A DNA stretch of 64,000 nt from an uncultured Clostridia bacterium. GTDB lineage: Bacteria; Bacillota; Clostridia; Oscillospirales; Acutalibacteraceae. The notes beneath the pieces were generated by a model. The model had not been told where the DNA came from, searched no databases, and saw only the letters and a list, made by a program, of their open reading frames with translations. Every line of letters begins with the position of its first letter. Position 1 is the first letter of the stretch. Where the stretch lies: NCBI GenBank assembly GCA_946555465.1, contig CAMNST010000006.1, forward strand, positions 62,001-126,000, in the 5' to 3' direction. Both the position numbers and the translations under genes were made by a program. Of this stretch, positions 9,195-17,975 are shown piece by piece.

Positions 9195-12176
9195 TTACCC
9201 CTTTTTTATAAATTTTATATTTATTAAGCCAAAACTATGAAGTGTAATTGTATCATCACATATTCTTTCAATACAATTCTCTGTAATATCCACTATCTCC
9301 GAAATTTTATACCCTTTAATTGAAACCTTCGCAGTCTGCTCAGTTTCACTTGAATTATAGAAACGGGCAATTATTCCGCTGCCGTCATCGGCAGTCTTTA
9401 TTGTTTCAAGAACAATGCTGTCATTGTCGGTATCATAAAATCCGGTTGAACTTCCCTGCTCTGCAGGCTCACCATCAGTTATAATCAATGGATTGTTAAG
9501 CAGGTATGCCTGCTTATACGTTTCAGTTGACAGTTGTCCTGCATGTGTAAACAATGCATACTTAATTCTGTGAATACCCTGATCAACATTTTTACCGGGT
9601 CCGCCCTTAGGGCTTCTTACAAGATTCATATCAATAATGTCATTTTTGCAGCGGTATCCGTATTTGCAATCATTGATTAACGAAATACCAAAATCATTTT
9701 CAGACATATCAACAAATTTCTGACCTGACACCTCAAACTGAGCCATCTCGATGCTGTTATTTTCAGTGGTAGGTCTTGAAATATGGCCAAACTGAAGATT
9801 AAATTTGCATTCATCGGATTTAATGCTGACAGGAAACGCAATACGAAGCATACTCGACTTCTGATTAACATCAAGTGTTAAATCAACATAAACATTCACA
9901 TCACCGTCTATGATATAAAACTCCTGTTTAACGGTACAGTCTCCAACTTTATATTCGGCCAAAGCGCCGGCTTTTGCCCCGTCAGTATATGTTGAAAATG
10001 CGGTACACACTGCATCCTGTTTTGTAGAAATATAATCAGCACGGCAGTTTTCTATATCCCAGCAGTCTCCGTTATCTGCATATTGCGAAACAACGGCAGC
10101 CTTTGTATTTGCTTTTATAAATTCTTTACCAAGTATCTTATTGAAAAGCGAAGAAACACAGCCGTCCTTAAACGCAACACGCACCCTGTCATTTTCAATA
10201 AAATCATAGCCGCACACTGCATTGAATGCTGAAATTTCTTTTCCCTTTTCAAGCAATTTATATCCCAGTGCAGGCACATTAACCCTGTACCATTTGTCAT
10301 TTATCTTTACCGCTTTTTCATATGAGTAAGGGTTAAAATTAACAACTGCTTTTTTCTTAACAAGCATATTTATAAGATAATCAACACTGTTTACCAACTT
10401 ATTATAGATTATCTCATACCTTGCCTCACATTCCGCATAAACACGATTGATTGAAGAACCCGGAAGAATATCATGAAACTGATAAAGCAATAATTCCTGC
10501 CAGATTTTATCAATCTCATTCCTCTCTATAGGAAGAGTTATACCCTGCGCCGCAGCAACAGGAACAAGCATTTCGTAATTTCTGATTACAATTTCGCACT
10601 TACGGTTATACCATTTATTCTTCGCTCTTGTAGTATATGTCCCCTGATGGCGTTCCAGATAAAGTTCGCCATTATAGGTTGGATATGCTGTGCCGTTATC
10701 AAGCCTGTTGAAAAAATCCATGCTCTTTTCAAAACGCACTCTCGGCATACCTTTTAAATCTTTAAATCTGCACGCTCTTTCAATATGTTCATAGCCCGGT
10801 CCTGCTCCGCCGTCACCAATACCGAAAAGGCTCATTGATATATCGGAAATATCACGCTGGGTATATTTCTTTTCACCATTGACAAGAAAATCCCCTCTCA
10901 TAGGCGAATTATATGTATCCTCCGGAAGCATATGTGCAAGCACCGACGTGCCGTCAATCCCCTTCCAGTTAAATGTATGATACGGAAATTTATTATAAAT
11001 ACTCCAACTCATTTTTTGAGTAAGAAAATACTTAACTCCCGCAAGTTTCATAACCTGAGGCAGACAGCCTGAATAACCGAAACTATCGGGCACCCAGAAT
11101 ATTTCCATATCCTTTCCGAATTCCTCTTTAAAGAATTTTTTGCCGTAATAGAACTGACGTATCATACTTTCAGCACCAATTAAATTGGAATCAGGTTCAA
11201 CCCAGGTTGCACCCTGAACATCCCACTTAGGCGTATCGGCAAGTTTCTTAATTTTTTCATACAAATCAGGGTACTGCTCTTTAATCCATAAATAAAGTTG
11301 TGCCTGTGAAGCACCGAAAATGTAATCATCATAGCGCTCCATATTACGCATCTGAGTTATAAAGGTTCTTGCACCCTTTCGCTTGCTTTCTCTTATCGGC
11401 CACTCCCACGCCAAATCAAGATGAGCATGACCTATTGCCGAATATGTAAATACATTTTCAGCATCATTTTTCCGTGAAAGCAGCGGTGCCAGCATTGCTC
11501 TGTACTCAACAGCCGTGCTTTCATCTATTGTACCGCAATACATAATTTTTTTAATTGCCGCAAATACTTCATCGGCAAATTCACGGTCAGAACCAAAATC
11601 ATAAACGCTGAGCAAAACCTGAACATCAAAAGCAAGTGCACGTACCTCCCGGTTTATCAAAGCCATCTGAAGTTCCTTTACCCTCGACTGATTTTCCATA
11701 CAACCAAACAAATCGTTTGCACCGCAGTCAATCCAAAAATCAATTTCTCTGCCATTTATAAGATTGTCATAAAGCGGAATTATTCTTTTTATAGGTGTTC
11801 CGAGTTCACCGCCGCCGAATTCAGCCGAATAACAGGTAATACTTTGCACCATATTGCCCTGTAAATCATAAAGCAAACCTTCACCGCCGACATTCAGAAT
11901 GAGAACCGCATCGTCTTTATTAATATCATCAGGCAGTGTTCCTGTAATATGAAACCATGCACAATCAAAAACATCCTCTGCCCATTTATCCCCTTCGCAC
12001 AGGGTTATGGCTTTGCCCGAAAACTTTTCTTCAAAAGGCAATGGCTCTTCACTTACATAAGCCCTGCAGTTCAATTTACCGACAGTGTTGTACGAATTAT
12101 CAAACAGCATATCGGAAAAGCGCTCTGCCTTTTCTCTCTCCTTATCATTAAAAGTTCTGTTATCGTTTAATGTCAT
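9195..12176 (-). CDS. Alpha-mannosidase, GH38
   Basis: A zinc-dependent retaining alpha-mannosidase of 993 residues. Typical GH38 features are the zinc-binding AIGHAHLDLAWEWP about residue 250, the catalytic segment WVPDSFGYSGCLPQ about residue 360, QFHDILPGSSI in the three-helix region, and the long C-terminal beta domains. It probably removes mannose from short alpha-mannosides released from N-glycans or fungal/plant mannan, in the cytoplasm. ATG 12176 follows GGAGG. It is the first gene of the six-gene operon, and a palindromic operator ends 2 nt before its Shine-Dalgarno sequence. Confidence 0.95.
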   Translation of the reverse strand: MTLNDNRTFNDKEREKAERFSDMLFDNSYNTVGKLNCRAYVSEEPLPFEEKFSGKAITLCEGDKWAEDVFDCAWFHITGTLPDDINKDDAVLILNVGGEGLLYDLQGNMVQSITCYSAEFGGGELGTPIKRIIPLYDNLINGREIDFWIDCGANDLFGCMENQSRVKELQMALINREVRALAFDVQVLLSVYDFGSDREFADEVFAAIKKIMYCGTIDESTAVEYRAMLAPLLSRKNDAENVFTYSAIGHAHLDLAWEWPIRESKRKGARTFITQMRNMERYDDYIFGASQAQLYLWIKEQYPDLYEKIKKLADTPKWDVQGATWVEPDSNLIGAESMIRQFYYGKKFFKEEFGKDMEIFWVPDSFGYSGCLPQVMKLAGVKYFLTQKMSWSIYNKFPYHTFNWKGIDGTSVLAHMLPEDTYNSPMRGDFLVNGEKKYTQRDISDISMSLFGIGDGGAGPGYEHIERACRFKDLKGMPRVRFEKSMDFFNRLDNGTAYPTYNGELYLERHQGTYTTRAKNKWYNRKCEIVIRNYEMLVPVAAAQGITLPIERNEIDKIWQELLLYQFHDILPGSSINRVYAECEARYEIIYNKLVNSVDYLINMLVKKKAVVNFNPYSYEKAVKINDKWYRVNVPALGYKLLEKGKEISAFNAVCGYDFIENDRVRVAFKDGCVSSLFNKILGKEFIKANTKAAVVSQYADNGDCWDIENCRADYISTKQDAVCTAFSTYTDGAKAGALAEYKVGDCTVKQEFYIIDGDVNVYVDLTLDVNQKSSMLRIAFPVSIKSDECKFNLQFGHISRPTTENNSIEMAQFEVSGQKFVDMSENDFGISLINDCKYGYRCKNDIIDMNLVRSPKGGPGKNVDQGIHRIKYALFTHAGQLSTETYKQAYLLNNPLIITDGEPAEQGSSTGFYDTDNDSIVLETIKTADDGSGIIARFYNSSETEQTAKVSIKGYKISEIVDITENCIERICDDTITLHSFGLINIKFIKKG

Positions 12177-12186
12177 AATACCTCCG

Positions 12187-12204
12187 TAAATGATATATCA
12201 TTTA
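12187..12204. promoter_or_regulatory. Operator 1, perfect 18-bp palindrome
   Basis: TAAATGATATATCATTTA is its own reverse complement. It lies immediately 5' of the GGAGG that starts the alpha-mannosidase gene. The 16-bp core AAATGATATATCATTT recurs exactly beside the divergent regulator, as expected for a dimeric GntR-type operator. Confidence 0.85.
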
Positions 12205-12225
12205 ATACAAATTTCCTTATGTGTT

Positions 12226-12256
12226 TAGAATATCATTTTTTTCGTTATTTTGTCAA
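12226..12256 (-). promoter_or_regulatory. Putative promoter of the glycan operon
   Basis: On the minus strand TTGACA (12256-12251) is followed by GATATT at 17 bp or TATTCT at 19 bp. The start of transcription would fall near 12220, so operator 1 would lie in the early transcribed region, where a bound repressor could block RNA polymerase. Confidence 0.55.
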
Positions 12257-12291
12257 TTAACAGGATTTACAAAAATGTCTGACGGTTATTG

Positions 12292-12320
12292 TTGACAATT
12301 AAACTCAAATGATATATCAT
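12292..12320 (+). promoter_or_regulatory. Promoter of the GntR-type regulator
   Basis: A perfect TTGACA at 12292-12297, then 17 bp, then TATCAT at 12315-12320 (five of six consensus bases). The -10 box lies inside operator 2, so the regulator should repress its own gene. Confidence 0.75.
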
Positions 12321-12323
12321 TTG
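12306..12323. promoter_or_regulatory. Operator 2, perfect 18-bp palindrome
   Basis: CAAATGATATATCATTTG shares the 16-bp core of operator 1 and differs only in the outermost base pair. It overlaps the -10 box of the regulator and ends just before its AGGTGG ribosome binding site. The two operator centres are 119 bp apart, close to a whole number of helical turns, which would allow looping. Confidence 0.85.
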
Positions 12324-12335
12324 AAAGGTGGTAAA

Positions 12336-13403
12336 ATGAAGTTATATGAAACAGTTTATACAGAACTAAAAAAAAGAATATATGCGGGTGAATTTGAAGG
12401 CGGCAAACTTCTGCCGACAGAAAAAAGCCTGCAGGAAGAATTCGGTGTAAGCAGAATAACCGTTAAACAGGCATACAGCATATTGTCAGAAGAAGGACTG
12501 ATAAAGAGAATTGCAGGCAAGGGCACGGTATTATCAGAAAAAAATAACATCAGCAAAAAAAGCAATCTGATAGGAATTGTGCTTTGCGATTTTGATTCGT
12601 CGTTCGGTGAAAAACTTATAAAAAGCATTGAAGAAAATGCAGAAAAACACGGTTACAGCATAATAATAAAAAGAAGTTTTGATAACCACAAAAAAGAAAG
12701 TTATGTGCTCAATGAACTTACAAAACTCGGTGTTGACGGAATTATTATCCAGAACTGCCACGGTGAATTTACAAAAAATCTGATTGAACTTTCGTTAAGA
12801 GACTTTCCGCTCATTTCCGTTGACCGTTACGCCAAAGGTCTTTTAATTCCTTCCGTCACATCTGATAATTTTTCGGCAGGAATAAAGGCTGCAGAAAATT
12901 TAATAAATAAAGGACATAAAAAAATATTTCTTGCCTCAATAAATCCGCAAAGCACATCAACGCTCACCGAAAGAGCAGAAGGGTTTAAACAGGCACATAT
13001 TAATCACGGAAAAACACTGTCACCCGATAATTTTGTTATTAACCTTAAAAGTCCCATAACAAAAAACAAAAACGATATTGAAAATGATATAAAAATATTA
13101 AAAAACCATATAAAGAAACATCACATCACCGCAATAGTTGCGGCAGAGCGTTTTGCCGCAGAACTTTGTGCAAGTGCAATCGGGGAACTTGGAATGTCAT
13201 TTCCCGATGACTGTGAAATGATTTGCTTTGACTATGAAGATATTTTTCTTTCACAAAGTAAATTCACATATATACGCCAGAACGAAGAAGAGATGGGAAA
13301 AATATGCACTGAACAGTTGATTAAAAAAATCAACAATGAAAATATCACAATGAGAAACATAATAAAATCTGACCTGATAAAAGGAAATTCAACAAAAGAG
13401 TAA
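12336..13403 (+). CDS. GntR-type DNA-binding / LacI-type sugar-sensing regulator
   Basis: A 355-residue repressor with an N-terminal winged helix of the GntR family (YTELKKRIYAGEF, LPTEKSLQEEFGVSRITVKQAY, GKGTVLS, residues 1-70) joined to a periplasmic-binding-protein-like effector domain (LIGIVLCDFDSSFGEKL onward), the AraR/LacI-like arrangement. It should bind the twin palindromes and release them when a sugar from the operon's substrate binds. ATG 12336 is chosen over ATG 12309 because AGGTGG lies 5 nt before it and the earlier ATG lies inside the operator. It is divergent from the alpha-mannosidase operon. Confidence 0.92.
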   Translation: MKLYETVYTELKKRIYAGEFEGGKLLPTEKSLQEEFGVSRITVKQAYSILSEEGLIKRIAGKGTVLSEKNNISKKSNLIGIVLCDFDSSFGEKLIKSIEENAEKHGYSIIIKRSFDNHKKESYVLNELTKLGVDGIIIQNCHGEFTKNLIELSLRDFPLISVDRYAKGLLIPSVTSDNFSAGIKAAENLINKGHKKIFLASINPQSTSTLTERAEGFKQAHINHGKTLSPDNFVINLKSPITKNKNDIENDIKILKNHIKKHHITAIVAAERFAAELCASAIGELGMSFPDDCEMICFDYEDIFLSQSKFTYIRQNEEEMGKICTEQLIKKINNENITMRNIIKSDLIKGNSTKE

Positions 13404-13406
13404 ATA

Positions 13407-13451
13407 AAAATGCACAGGAACTGAGCCAAACAAAAAGTTCCTGTGCATTTT
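13407..13451. terminator. Bidirectional intrinsic terminator
   Basis: A 16-bp stem AAAATGCACAGGAACT with its complement around a 13-nt loop has A/T runs on both sides. It closes the regulator gene and overlaps the last bases of the convergent GNAT gene. Confidence 0.85.
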
Positions 13452-13896
13452 ATTTTTCCATAATGAAATTTGTAAGAGCAATTCCGTTTCTTATAACCTG
13501 CTGCTCTTTTACCGGAATATACCCTCTGCCGATAAAAAACGGTTTTGCAGTAATTGAGGAATGCGTAATTATCTTTTCAAAATCAGATGCATTTTCCAAA
13601 TCATTGCATATTGCTGTTGCAATCCCCTGTTTCTGATAATCTTTGTGAACATATAATCTGTCAAGATAACCGTTTTTATCAATATCGCCAAAACCGACTA
13701 TTATTTCGTTTTCAACTGCAACAATACTGTAATGCTCAGATAAAGTTTTGTTCCACTGTGTTAAATCAATACGGTCTGCCGCCCACGCATCCAACTGTTC
13801 AGGCGTATAATCTTTTGCATTAACAAAATGAACGGTTTTATAGAATAACTCTGCTATGCAACCAATGTCAGACGGCTGATACTTTCTTAAAAACAT
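13450..13896 (-). CDS. GNAT family N-acetyltransferase
   Basis: A 148-residue acetyl-CoA-dependent transferase covering one GNAT domain. The coenzyme-A pyrophosphate loop reads YQKQGIATAICNDLE (the Q/RxxGxG/A motif), after the beta4 strand RLYVHKDY. Similar small proteins (YafP/PhnO-like) acetylate amines, toxins or small molecules; the acceptor cannot be told. It follows the minus-strand AraC gene by 27 nt and may be co-transcribed with it. Nothing points to a link with glycan genes. Confidence 0.82.
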   Translation of the reverse strand: MFLRKYQPSDIGCIAELFYKTVHFVNAKDYTPEQLDAWAADRIDLTQWNKTLSEHYSIVAVENEIIVGFGDIDKNGYLDRLYVHKDYQKQGIATAICNDLENASDFEKIITHSSITAKPFFIGRGYIPVKEQQVIRNGIALTNFIMEK

Positions 13897-13923
13897 TTTA
13901 CTCCTCCGAAATAATACAAAACA

Positions 13924-14754
13924 TCAAAATCTTATATTTCTGAATTTCAGCGGGGATATACCCATTTGCTTTTTAAAAAAGAAAACAAAATTTGAAACGC
14001 TGTTAAAACCTGTTTTATAAGCAATGCTTTCAATAGAATTATCTGTTTGCTGCAGCAATTCTTTTGCCTTGTCAAGGCGAATGGCAAGCAGATAATCATA
14101 AGGCGAAAAATCTGTTGTTTCTTTAAATATTTTTGAAAAATATGAACTGCTCATATGAGCAGCACCCGCAATATCTTTAATAGATATATTTTTATCATAA
14201 TTTGCGGTTATAAAATTTTTTGCTGTTTCAATACTGTTCATTTTTCTGCTTGTCTGATTAAATTCATCTTTTTTGCTGACAATGCAAAGTAAGAAGTATA
14301 AATCATTTGAAATATCATACTCATTATGATTCAGTTTTATATATGTAATCATATTAAAAATGCAGTCCGCTGTCTGGCGGGTACATTTTATTTTTTTGCT
14401 TTTCTGGGCGGTAATTTCATCAAACCACTCTTTTGAATTATTACCGTCAAAATGCACCCACACCGTGTGGGCATCCGTATCCGTAAAATATCTGTGCGGC
14501 TTATAGCAATCAACCAACAGCAATTCATTTTTCTGTGCGTTAAACTCGGCACCGTCCTGAATCATTGTTATATTTCCGTCAAGTACATATATCGCAAGAA
14601 TACTGTTATAATTATCCCTTACAACGTTATATTCTGCATTGCAATAGAATTCGCCGGCGGCTATGGGATAGTATAATAACCTTTTGGCAGTTTGAGACGG
14701 AGTATAAAAATACATATGTGAGCCTCTGTTAAGACCGTTTCCGATAAGTTCCAT
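13924..14754 (-). CDS. AraC-family transcriptional regulator (cupin plus HTH)
   Basis: 276 residues: an N-terminal cupin-like sugar-sensing domain (about 1-150; YVLDGNITMIQDGAEFNAQKNELLLVDCYKPHRY) and two C-terminal helix-turn-helix units (IKDIAGAAHMSSSYFSKIFKE and IESIAYKTGFNSVSNFVFFFKKQMGISPLKFR). It is divergent from the decayed DUF5107 gene and the GH2 gene, which it probably activates. The intergenic space is about 105 bp. The effector is presumably a sugar, by analogy. Confidence 0.9.
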   Translation of the reverse strand: MELIGNGLNRGSHMYFYTPSQTAKRLLYYPIAAGEFYCNAEYNVVRDNYNSILAIYVLDGNITMIQDGAEFNAQKNELLLVDCYKPHRYFTDTDAHTVWVHFDGNNSKEWFDEITAQKSKKIKCTRQTADCIFNMITYIKLNHNEYDISNDLYFLLCIVSKKDEFNQTSRKMNSIETAKNFITANYDKNISIKDIAGAAHMSSSYFSKIFKETTDFSPYDYLLAIRLDKAKELLQQTDNSIESIAYKTGFNSVSNFVFFFKKQMGISPLKFRNIRF

Positions 14755-14860
14755 AAAAATATAATAGGATTTCTAAATTTTTTGATATTATTTCAAAACA
14801 AATCCTCTTAAAGAGATATTACAATAAAAGTAAAAATAAGTCAAATTCGGAGTGGTAAAA

Positions 14861-15217
14861 TGAGTAATATTTCTAAAGTTATGGTATGGGAGGAAACTGT
14901 TATTATTCCCGCATATGAAACCGCCAAACCCGTCATTTCTTGAAAAAAGAGTTTATCAGGAAAACAGCGGCAAGGTTTACCCACATTCGGTTATTGACAA
15001 AATCAGCGATATAAAAACCGACAAAAAATATAAACATCATCTTAAAAAGGCATTTGGCGACAATCCGTACTGCTGTTTTCCTAACAGGATTGATGATATT
15101 GCGGTATCGCTGCCTGACTTACTTGTATTTGAAGAAGATTTAAACATTAAAAACAAACTGCAACACTTTTCAGATTGCAACGCATTACAAATTATCATTT
15201 TAGGAGAACCGATATGA
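14861..15217 (+). pseudogene. Decayed DUF5107 (TPR-containing, sugar-locus) protein gene
   Basis: ATG 14861 with GGAGTGG before it starts MSNISKVMVWEETVIIPAYETAKP and then hits TGA in frame. The next frame continues with NPSFLEKRVYQENSGKVYPHSVIDKISDIKTDKKYK, the conserved N-terminal block I remember for long DUF5107 proteins. The sequence then jumps to HHLKKAFGDNPYCCFPNRIDDIAVSLPDLLVFEEDLN, which resembles a region far downstream in those proteins. So there is a frameshift near 14925 and a large internal deletion. The last frame ends in TGA overlapping the ATG of the GH2 gene (ATGA), so the original gene was translationally coupled to it. The family match is from memory, not a search. Confidence 0.75.
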
Positions 15218-16818
15218 GATATAATATTTCTTTAAACAAATGGAACTTTTCTATTGAAAAACTTAATTATTGCGCAAAAGTTACAAGCCCTCACACATGG
15301 AATGTTGACGACAGTGTTATGAAACACAGAGGATACGCAGAATATGAAACAACTGTTTTTATAGATGAAACACTGAAAAACAACAAGGCTTTTATTTCCT
15401 TCAATGCTGTTTATCACACTGCTAAAATTTATATAAACACAGTATTTGCAGGAGAACACAGCCGCTCAGGTTTTACACCTTTTAAAATTGATGTAACCGA
15501 CAAAATTATTTTTGGTAAAAACAATACCATTAAGGTAATTGTAAATAACACCCATATTGATGAAATGCTTCCCCATAAAGATGATTTTGACTGGGCAGAT
15601 GACGGCGGTATTATCAGAAAAGCAGAGTTACAGTTTATGCCCAAAAATGCAATAGAATATATAAGAGCCGAAGAATGCATTTCTTCAATCCATAATGATT
15701 TTTGCAGCGGCAGACTTTTGATAAAAACTGCTTTTCTCGACGGCAGTACCAAAAATGCCAATCTGAAAATCATGGATTATTCAACCGGCAAAACAGTTAT
15801 AGAAAAACATTTTGAAAACATTCAGAACGAAATTACGGTTGATTTTGAAAACCTTAAACCATGGAGTTGCTGCTCACCTAACCTTTACAGAATTGCACTT
15901 GAAACCGATAACGATTATTATGAAATCAGAACAGGGCTGAGAACTGTTGAAGTTAAGGGCGAAAAAGTATTTTTAAATGGTAAAGAAATCTATCTTAAAG
16001 GCTGCGAATGGATGCCGGGCTCACATCCTGATTTCGGCATGGCAGAACCACTGGAACACAGTATAAAATGTCTTAAACAATTAAAAAATGCAGGTTGTAT
16101 ATTCACGCGTTTTCACTGGCAGCAGGATGATGCTCTGTTTGACTGGTGCGATGAAAACGGATTGCTTGTTCAGGAGGAAATTCCATACTGGGGTTATCCG
16201 AAACAGGCAACACCGCTTCAGTTCGACATAGCAAAACAGCAGGCAGACGAAATGGTTTACTTTCATTCAAATCACCCATCAATTATATGCTGGGGCGTCG
16301 GCAATGAACTTGGTGCAGAAACAGAACCGACAATAAACTATGTTAAAGATATGATTGCATACTTTAAATCTATTGACAGCAGACGTCTTGTAAACTATGT
16401 TTCAAACACTCTGAGCAGAATTGAAAATGCCGACAAAGATGATGCTGCACTTTACGGCGACATTGCAATGTGGAATGATTATCTCGGCCTGTGGGAGCCG
16501 AGTGATGATATTAAAAATCACATGATAAGAACCTGTAAGAAAGCAAAGGGAATGCCGCTGCTCGTTTCGGAATTCGGTCTCTGCGAGCCACATTTTAAAG
16601 GCGGCGATAAAGAAAGAGAAAGAATTCTTAAAGAACGTCTTGAAATGTATGCAAAAATAGAAAATATATGCGGCTATATGTGGTTTTCGCTTAATGATTA
16701 CCGCACACACTGCGGTGAAGCAGGAGAAAATAAAATGCGTCAGCGTGTTCACGGCTCAACAGATTTATACGGCAATGAAAAGCCATCATACAGACTGCTT
16801 TGTGAATTGCAGAAATAA
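15214..16818 (+). CDS. Glycoside hydrolase family 2 (beta-galactosidase type), short form
   Basis: A 534-residue GH2 enzyme with sugar-binding jelly roll, Ig-like domain and TIM barrel. The substrate-contact segment LKGCEWMPGSHPDFGMAEP, acid/base Glu in WGVGNELGAE and nucleophile Glu in VSEFGLCEP are present. No signal peptide is seen. ATG 15214 (AGGAGA before it, ATGA overlap with the pseudogene frame) is preferred to the track start 15175. The AraC regulator upstream on the other strand probably controls it. The exact beta-linked sugar cannot be read. Its former partner, the DUF5107 gene, is broken, so this locus may be losing function. Confidence 0.88.
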   Translation: MRYNISLNKWNFSIEKLNYCAKVTSPHTWNVDDSVMKHRGYAEYETTVFIDETLKNNKAFISFNAVYHTAKIYINTVFAGEHSRSGFTPFKIDVTDKIIFGKNNTIKVIVNNTHIDEMLPHKDDFDWADDGGIIRKAELQFMPKNAIEYIRAEECISSIHNDFCSGRLLIKTAFLDGSTKNANLKIMDYSTGKTVIEKHFENIQNEITVDFENLKPWSCCSPNLYRIALETDNDYYEIRTGLRTVEVKGEKVFLNGKEIYLKGCEWMPGSHPDFGMAEPLEHSIKCLKQLKNAGCIFTRFHWQQDDALFDWCDENGLLVQEEIPYWGYPKQATPLQFDIAKQQADEMVYFHSNHPSIICWGVGNELGAETEPTINYVKDMIAYFKSIDSRRLVNYVSNTLSRIENADKDDAALYGDIAMWNDYLGLWEPSDDIKNHMIRTCKKAKGMPLLVSEFGLCEPHFKGGDKERERILKERLEMYAKIENICGYMWFSLNDYRTHCGEAGENKMRQRVHGSTDLYGNEKPSYRLLCELQK

Positions 16819-16819
16819 T

Positions 16820-16856
16820 AAAAAGTCAGGCAGACTATTGATCTGCCTGACTTTTT
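16820..16856. terminator. Bidirectional intrinsic terminator
   Basis: A 15-bp stem AAAAAGTCAGGCAGA with its complement and a 7-nt loop lies between the convergent GH2 and hydrolase genes, with T-runs on both strands. Confidence 0.87.
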
Positions 16857-16864
16857 ATATTAAC

Positions 16865-17854
16865 TTATTTAAGATTTTCATTAAAGAAGTCAGCCATCTT
16901 GTCAAACGGAATAATATCACTTTTATCATACAAATCGGTATGAACAGCACCGGGAATAAGCATAAGTTCTTTATTTTCTGAATAAGCACTGTCTTTCACC
17001 ATATCACTGTAAGCATCTTTGCTGAAATAGCAGGAGTGTGCCTTTTCTCCGTGAATAAGCAAAACAGCACTGCGAATTTCATTGCTGTATTTCAGAATAG
17101 GCATATTCATAAATGACATACAACCTGTAATATTCCAACCGTCATTTGAATTAAGTGAATGTTTATGATAGCCTCGCTCGGTTTTGTAATAATCATAATA
17201 ATCTTTTACAAAAAACGGAGCATCTTCAGGCAATGGGTCAACAACACCGCCGCCGCGCACATAAGTTTTCTCTCTGTATTCTTTTGTTCTCTGCTCATTC
17301 AGCGCCTTTTTCTTTTCAAAGCGTGCTTCCTCGCTGTCTTCCGAATCAAAATATCCGTTTGCATTTACCCTTGTCATATCATACATGGTCGATGCAACCG
17401 TGGCTTTGATTCTTGTATCAAGTGCTGCCGCATTAATCGCCAGACCGCCCCAGCCGCAAATACCGATAATGCCGATTTTATCCGAATCAACATTTTCCTG
17501 AACGGAAAGAAAATCAACAGCAGCCTGAAAATCTTCGGTATTAATATCAGGTGAAGCCATATATCTCGGTTCACCTCCGCTTTCACCGGTAAAAGAGGGG
17601 TCAAATGCGATTGTCAAAAAACCTTTTTCTGCCATAGTCTGGGCATAAAGACCTGAGGACTGCTCTTTAACTGCACCGAAAGGACCGCTTACGGCAATCG
17701 CAGGAAGTTTGCCCTGCGCATTTGCAGGCTCATATAAATCTGCTGCCAATGTTATTCCGTAACGATTATAAAAAGTTACTTTGCGGTGGTTTACTTTGTC
17801 ACTTTTCGGGAAAGTCTTATCCCACTCAGTTGTTAAATTAAGTTTGTTCTCCAT
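16865..17854 (-). CDS. Alpha/beta hydrolase, dienelactone-hydrolase/YcjY-like
   Basis: A 329-residue alpha/beta-hydrolase. The nucleophile elbow reads IGICGWGG, so a Cys stands where most esterases have Ser, as in dienelactone hydrolases. An acidic residue precedes, and the C-terminal His lies in PGAVHTDLYD. FNGPFGAVKEQSSGLYAQ-like sequence after the first strands is typical of YcjY-type proteins acting on small esters. ATG 17854 with AGGAGG 6 nt upstream is preferred; the track start 18130 runs through the divergent LysR gene. It is probably the target of that LysR regulator. Substrate unknown. Confidence 0.85.
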   Translation of the reverse strand: MENKLNLTTEWDKTFPKSDKVNHRKVTFYNRYGITLAADLYEPANAQGKLPAIAVSGPFGAVKEQSSGLYAQTMAEKGFLTIAFDPSFTGESGGEPRYMASPDINTEDFQAAVDFLSVQENVDSDKIGIIGICGWGGLAINAAALDTRIKATVASTMYDMTRVNANGYFDSEDSEEARFEKKKALNEQRTKEYREKTYVRGGGVVDPLPEDAPFFVKDYYDYYKTERGYHKHSLNSNDGWNITGCMSFMNMPILKYSNEIRSAVLLIHGEKAHSCYFSKDAYSDMVKDSAYSENKELMLIPGAVHTDLYDKSDIIPFDKMADFFNENLK

Positions 17855-17930
17855 AAAACTGCCTCCTGAAAATATTATATACACAACGTGCATCCAATGT
17901 AAAATACTTATATCTGATATCTTGTTATAC

Positions 17931-17959
17931 TTTACACAAATAACCGGTTTTGTTATAAT
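17931..17959 (+). promoter_or_regulatory. Promoter of the LysR gene
   Basis: TTTACA at 17931-17936, 17-bp spacer containing AACCGGTT, then a perfect TATAAT at 17954-17959. The start codon is 17 nt downstream. On the opposite strand a TATAAT at 17879-17874 serves the divergent hydrolase. Confidence 0.7.
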
Positions 17960-17975
17960 AAAACGAGGTGATTCT

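Noticed and set aside
12207-12240. A third operator half-site (AATATCATTT) in the intergenic region
   Set aside because: Only one half matches and it overlaps the probable -10 box; not enough to call a site.
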